Positions 30,420 to 33,186 of a DNA stretch of 33,186 bases are shown in pieces; position 1 is the stretch's first letter, and every line of letters begins with the position of its first letter. The translations under genes were made by a program, and so were the position numbers. Under the pieces are notes generated by a model. That model had not been told where the DNA came from. It was given only the letters and a program-made list of their open reading frames with translations, and did not search any database. The DNA comes from an uncultured Clostridia bacterium (GTDB taxonomy: Bacteria > Bacillota > Clostridia > TANB77 > CAG-508): positions 1-33,186 of the forward strand of contig CANRBI010000009.1 in NCBI GenBank assembly GCA_947628775.1, written 5' to 3'.

Positions 30420-30939
30420 AGATAAATATATGTTTAAGTTTGTTTGTGCATTACTTGGATTTGCGTCAATAATAATACCAGGACCAATAGTCCCAATAAT
30501 AAGTTTTATAATTGCAATTGCTTTGTTTATTTATAAGATAAAAAAAGCAAAAGAAAGCCCAGAAGGATTTGAAGCTCTTATGCTTGATATAGTTGTTATA
30601 ATAATTATTATAGTTATAGATATTGGATTTTTTGCAATGAGATTATCAATAGAACATGAATATGATAAATATGATTATTCGTCAAGTGATTCTCAGGAAA
30701 TGACAGCATCTGAATTTGCAGAAACTGCAATTGTTGCATATCAAATAGGTAATCTTTCTCAATTTTCTGATGATGCAAATAATTTAAATGCAATAAAAAC
30801 TGGATTTAAATCTTATTTAGAAGATGAATTGGGAATTACTGATATCACAGTAAAAAATAATAAAATTACCTGTAATGTTAAATCAGATACAATTATCTTC
30901 ACAATAAAGAAAAATGATATTAAATATAGTGTAAAATAA
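30412..30939 (+). CDS. Hypothetical membrane-anchored protein
   Basis: RBS aaaggagataacaataATG; two hydrophobic helices then a soluble C-terminal domain; overlaps the preceding stop. Confidence 0.7.
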   Translation: MFEDKYMFKFVCALLGFASIIIPGPIVPIISFIIAIALFIYKIKKAKESPEGFEALMLDIVVIIIIIVIDIGFFAMRLSIEHEYDKYDYSSSDSQEMTASEFAETAIVAYQIGNLSQFSDDANNLNAIKTGFKSYLEDELGITDITVKNNKITCNVKSDTIIFTIKKNDIKYSVK

Positions 30940-30966
30940 TAAATATTATAAGTTGTCTTTGACAAT

Positions 30967-31001
30967 AAAAAGCTTGTATGTTAAAAATACAAGTTTTTTT
31001 A
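30967..31001 (+). terminator. Hairpin terminator
   Basis: aaaaagcttgtatgttaaaaatacaagttttttt. Confidence 0.65.
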
Positions 31002-31041
31002 ATGGAATAAATGAATAAAAAATGCAAATAATAAGAAAAAT
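30988..31041. repeat. Copy 2 of short diverged direct repeat
   Basis: tacaagtttttttaatggaataaatgaataaaaaatgcaaataataagaaaaatg. Confidence 0.6.
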
Positions 31042-31059
31042 GAAAGGAATGAGAAATAT

Positions 31060-32187
31060 ATGAAAGCACTTGTTTATGATGGAATTCAAAAAGTAGATTA
31101 TAGAGAGGTAAAAGATCCAAAAATAGAAAAAGATGATGATATAATTGTAAAAATCACATCAACAGCTATTTGTGGTTCAGACTTGCATTTAGTACATGGT
31201 CTAGTTAAAGGAATGTATGATGGATTTGTATTAGGACATGAAACAATGGGAATTGTAGAAGAAGTCGGAAAAGATGTAAAAAATATAAAAAAGGGAGATA
31301 GAGTAATAATACCATTTCCAGTAGCATGTGGACATTGTTTCTTTTGTGAAAATCAAGAGTTTAGTCAATGTGATAACAGCAATGAATATGGTGAAGTTGG
31401 AGGATTATTAGGATATAGCAAAACTTATGGAAATTACGCAGGAGGACAAGCCGAATATATAAGAGTACCATATGCAAATGTTGGGCCAAAAGTAATACCA
31501 GAAGAGTTAAAAGACGAGCAAGTATTATTCCTAACAGATATATTACCAACATCACTATGGGGAACAGAAAATGCAAATGTAAAAAAAGGAGATACAGTTG
31601 TAGTATTAGGATGCGGTCCAGTGGGGTTACTTACTATAAAATGGTGTATATTAAAAGGTGCATCAAGAGTGATAGCAGTAGATAGTGTAGGATATAGATT
31701 ACAACATGCCAAAAATTATGGAGCAGAGGTACTAAACTTTGAAGAATATGATGAAACAGGAAGTTATATAAAAGAAATAACACATGGAGGAGCAGATTGT
31801 GTAATAGACTGTGTAGGAGTAGATGGTAAAATGTCATTAGTGGAAAAAGTAGAAACAGTATTAAAATTACAAGGAGCTTCAAAATCAGCGATAGAAATAG
31901 CATCACAAGCAGTAAGAAAATGTGGACATATATCATTAGTTGGAGTATATGGAACTAAATACAACAACTTTCCACTTGGAAATATGTTTGCAAAAAATAT
32001 AACATTAAAAATGGGACAATGTCCAGCAACAAGATATGTAGAGCCAATACTTGAAATGATAAAAAAAGGAGAATTTGATGCAACAGATATAATCACACAC
32101 ACTTTACCACTAGAAAAAGGAAGACATGCATATGAAATTTTTGATGCCAAAGAAGATAATTGCATAAAAGTAGTCTTAAAGCCATAA
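31060..32187 (+). CDS. Zinc-dependent alcohol dehydrogenase
   Basis: CGSDLHLVHG, GHETMGIVEEVG, CGHCFFCENQEFSQCD, VVLGCGPVGLLTIKW. Confidence 0.93.
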   Translation: MKALVYDGIQKVDYREVKDPKIEKDDDIIVKITSTAICGSDLHLVHGLVKGMYDGFVLGHETMGIVEEVGKDVKNIKKGDRVIIPFPVACGHCFFCENQEFSQCDNSNEYGEVGGLLGYSKTYGNYAGGQAEYIRVPYANVGPKVIPEELKDEQVLFLTDILPTSLWGTENANVKKGDTVVVLGCGPVGLLTIKWCILKGASRVIAVDSVGYRLQHAKNYGAEVLNFEEYDETGSYIKEITHGGADCVIDCVGVDGKMSLVEKVETVLKLQGASKSAIEIASQAVRKCGHISLVGVYGTKYNNFPLGNMFAKNITLKMGQCPATRYVEPILEMIKKGEFDATDIITHTLPLEKGRHAYEIFDAKEDNCIKVVLKP

Positions 32188-32206
32188 TAATATAAAGAAC
32201 TGATAA

Positions 32207-32702
32207 TTATAAAACACTACCCAAAACTAAAATTCCCAAATTATCCTTATAAATACTATCAAATTGTGAAACAGGTAAAGGATTTTCTCCTAAGCCTGCT
32301 TCAATAGTATAACCAGGTTTATTAAATTCTTGAATAAACCAATCTTTAAATCCAGCAAAACTTGAATTATAAGGAGTCTTGCTTAAAGAATACCTACTGA
32401 CTTCAGAAAACTTTTTACCAATTTCAAAACTATTTTCAGGTATAAAATTTTGAAACTGCCAATAAATTTCTTTCCCCTGAGTATGATAAGCTAAAACCAA
32501 ACTAAAATTATGAGATACAGTAAAATTATAAATAGCCAAAGCTTCAGGCTCAACCAAAGGATTATCCCCAACAAAATCACGGGGAGCAGGTTTTGTAAAC
32601 CCTTGTGCAAACTTAATTTTCTTAGCATTTTCCCACCCGAGCAGGGAACTGTAAATTTAAATCTATGCCTGTGGATTTTATTAACTTCCATATAGAGAAA
32701 AT
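32207..32702 (-). pseudogene. M14-family carboxypeptidase, N-terminally truncated; +1 frameshift at CGG (minus strand, plus coordinates 32637-32639)
   Basis: Minus strand: ...STGIDLNLQFPA[CGG]; skipping C gives GGG TGG GAA AAT = PAGWENAKKIKFAQGFTKPAPRDFVGDNPLVEPEALAIYNFTVSHNFSLVLAYHTQGKEIYWQFQ... to 32207. An upstream in-frame stop at 32703-32705 and a missing N-terminal domain indicate truncation. Confidence 0.7.
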
Positions 32703-32968
32703 TTATATATTAAAATAAAAATATTTACAGGAACAAGGTGTTTTACAACATCTTGCTTTTTAATTTGATAAAAAATTATATTTTTTTCAAATATTAGTTG
32801 AAATTTACATAAAAATGTGATATAAATGTTACAGCCTACATAATTTAAAAGCTTATTTTTAATTATTTATATTTTAATTTTATTTATAGTCTTTTTTATA
32901 ATTCTATTATGTTTAATTCTTGAAAAATTCCTCATTTTATGATATTAAATATAAGGGTGAAAAAATAA

Positions 32969-33186
32969 ATGAATAAAAATAAATTAGAAAAAATTGGAAT
33001 AGTAATTTTGTCTATTGTAATTCTTGTAGTAATGATTATAGGAATTAACGAAAGTCAAAGTAATCATGTTTTATATAGAGTGACACCATATTTTGATGAT
33101 AACAATGAGCTTGCAAATCGGTGTAAATATAGAAGCATATTCTATTGAAGATAATGGAAAATTACAGTTTAATGTATATGTATATA
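32969..33186 (+). CDS. Membrane-anchored hypothetical protein, truncated by window end; needs a +1 frameshift at CGG 33119-33121
   Basis: aagggtg RBS, MNKNKLEKIGIVILSIVILVVMIIGINESQSNHVLYRVTPYFDDNNELAN[CGG]; skipping C33119 gives GGT GTA AAT ATA GAA = NGVNIEAYSIEDNGKLQFNVYVY... open to window end. The zero frame stops at TGA 33146-33148. Confidence 0.7.

Noticed and set aside
32491-32691. 66-aa minus ORF MEVNKIHRHRFKF...
   Set aside because: Out-of-frame relative to the M14 homology, which runs in the other two frames joined at CGG.
8567-33186. The six single-C insertions as assembly or sequencing errors
   Set aside because: None is in a homopolymer, all insert the same base, all are in coding phase creating CGG before GGN, and they follow coding strand. 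Not excludable without reads, but error does not explain the pattern.
8567-33186. Simple reassignment of CGG to Gly, Trp or Gln
   Set aside because: A triplet reassignment would not change frame; in all six cases four nucleotides (CGGN) must be consumed for one residue.
8567-33186. Classical P-site slippery +1 frameshift (prfB-like)
   Set aside because: Codons before CGG (TTA, GGT, GGA, AAT, GCT, AAT) do not re-pair well in +1, and I see no common upstream Shine-Dalgarno stimulator or zero-frame stop at the site.
1-33186. CRISPR arrays, tRNA/rRNA genes, transposases or phage genes
   Set aside because: No regularly spaced repeats, no recognisable tRNA/rRNA sequence, and no integrase/transposase ORFs seen.

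Overview
AT-rich Firmicutes/Clostridia-like chromosomal window with about 35 protein genes. Blocks: a type IV pilus locus (pilins, prepilin peptidase, PilB, PilT, PilC); a stand-alone transketolase C-terminal half; ftsE-ftsX with two M23 coiled-coil hydrolases and an S41 protease; pgsA; greA; deoD; a prpC-prkC-rsgA-rpe-...-spoVM-rpmB block; nth; tig-clpP-clpX; a CmpB-like membrane protein; a flavodoxin-like oxidoreductase; a compositionally foreign-looking purB; an SDR; three small hypothetical membrane proteins flanked by short repeats; a Zn-ADH; an N-terminally truncated M14 peptidase; and a truncated ORF at the right edge. The main discovery candidate is a recurrent +1 frameshift at in-frame CGG. 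Six genes (ftsX, prkC, rpe, nth, the M14 peptidase and the right-edge ORF) are each broken by one extra C. In every case the zero-frame codon at the break is CGG, and skipping the C yields GGN (Gly) and restores the reading frame, usually at a family-conserved glycine. By hand scan I found no in-frame CGG read as an ordinary sense codon in any native-looking gene of the window. CGG is common out of frame (about 18 cases), and CGT, CGC and CGA are used as Arg. The only ordinary in-frame CGGs (two) are in the foreign-looking purB. This suggests CGG is an unassigned or 'hungry' codon where CGGN is decoded as a single glycine with a +1 shift. It resembles what I recall for AGG in Perkinsus mitochondrial cox1. 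I also found three small genes absent from the ORF track: spoVM, a 49-aa membrane protein, and a Cys-rich DUF1540-like protein.
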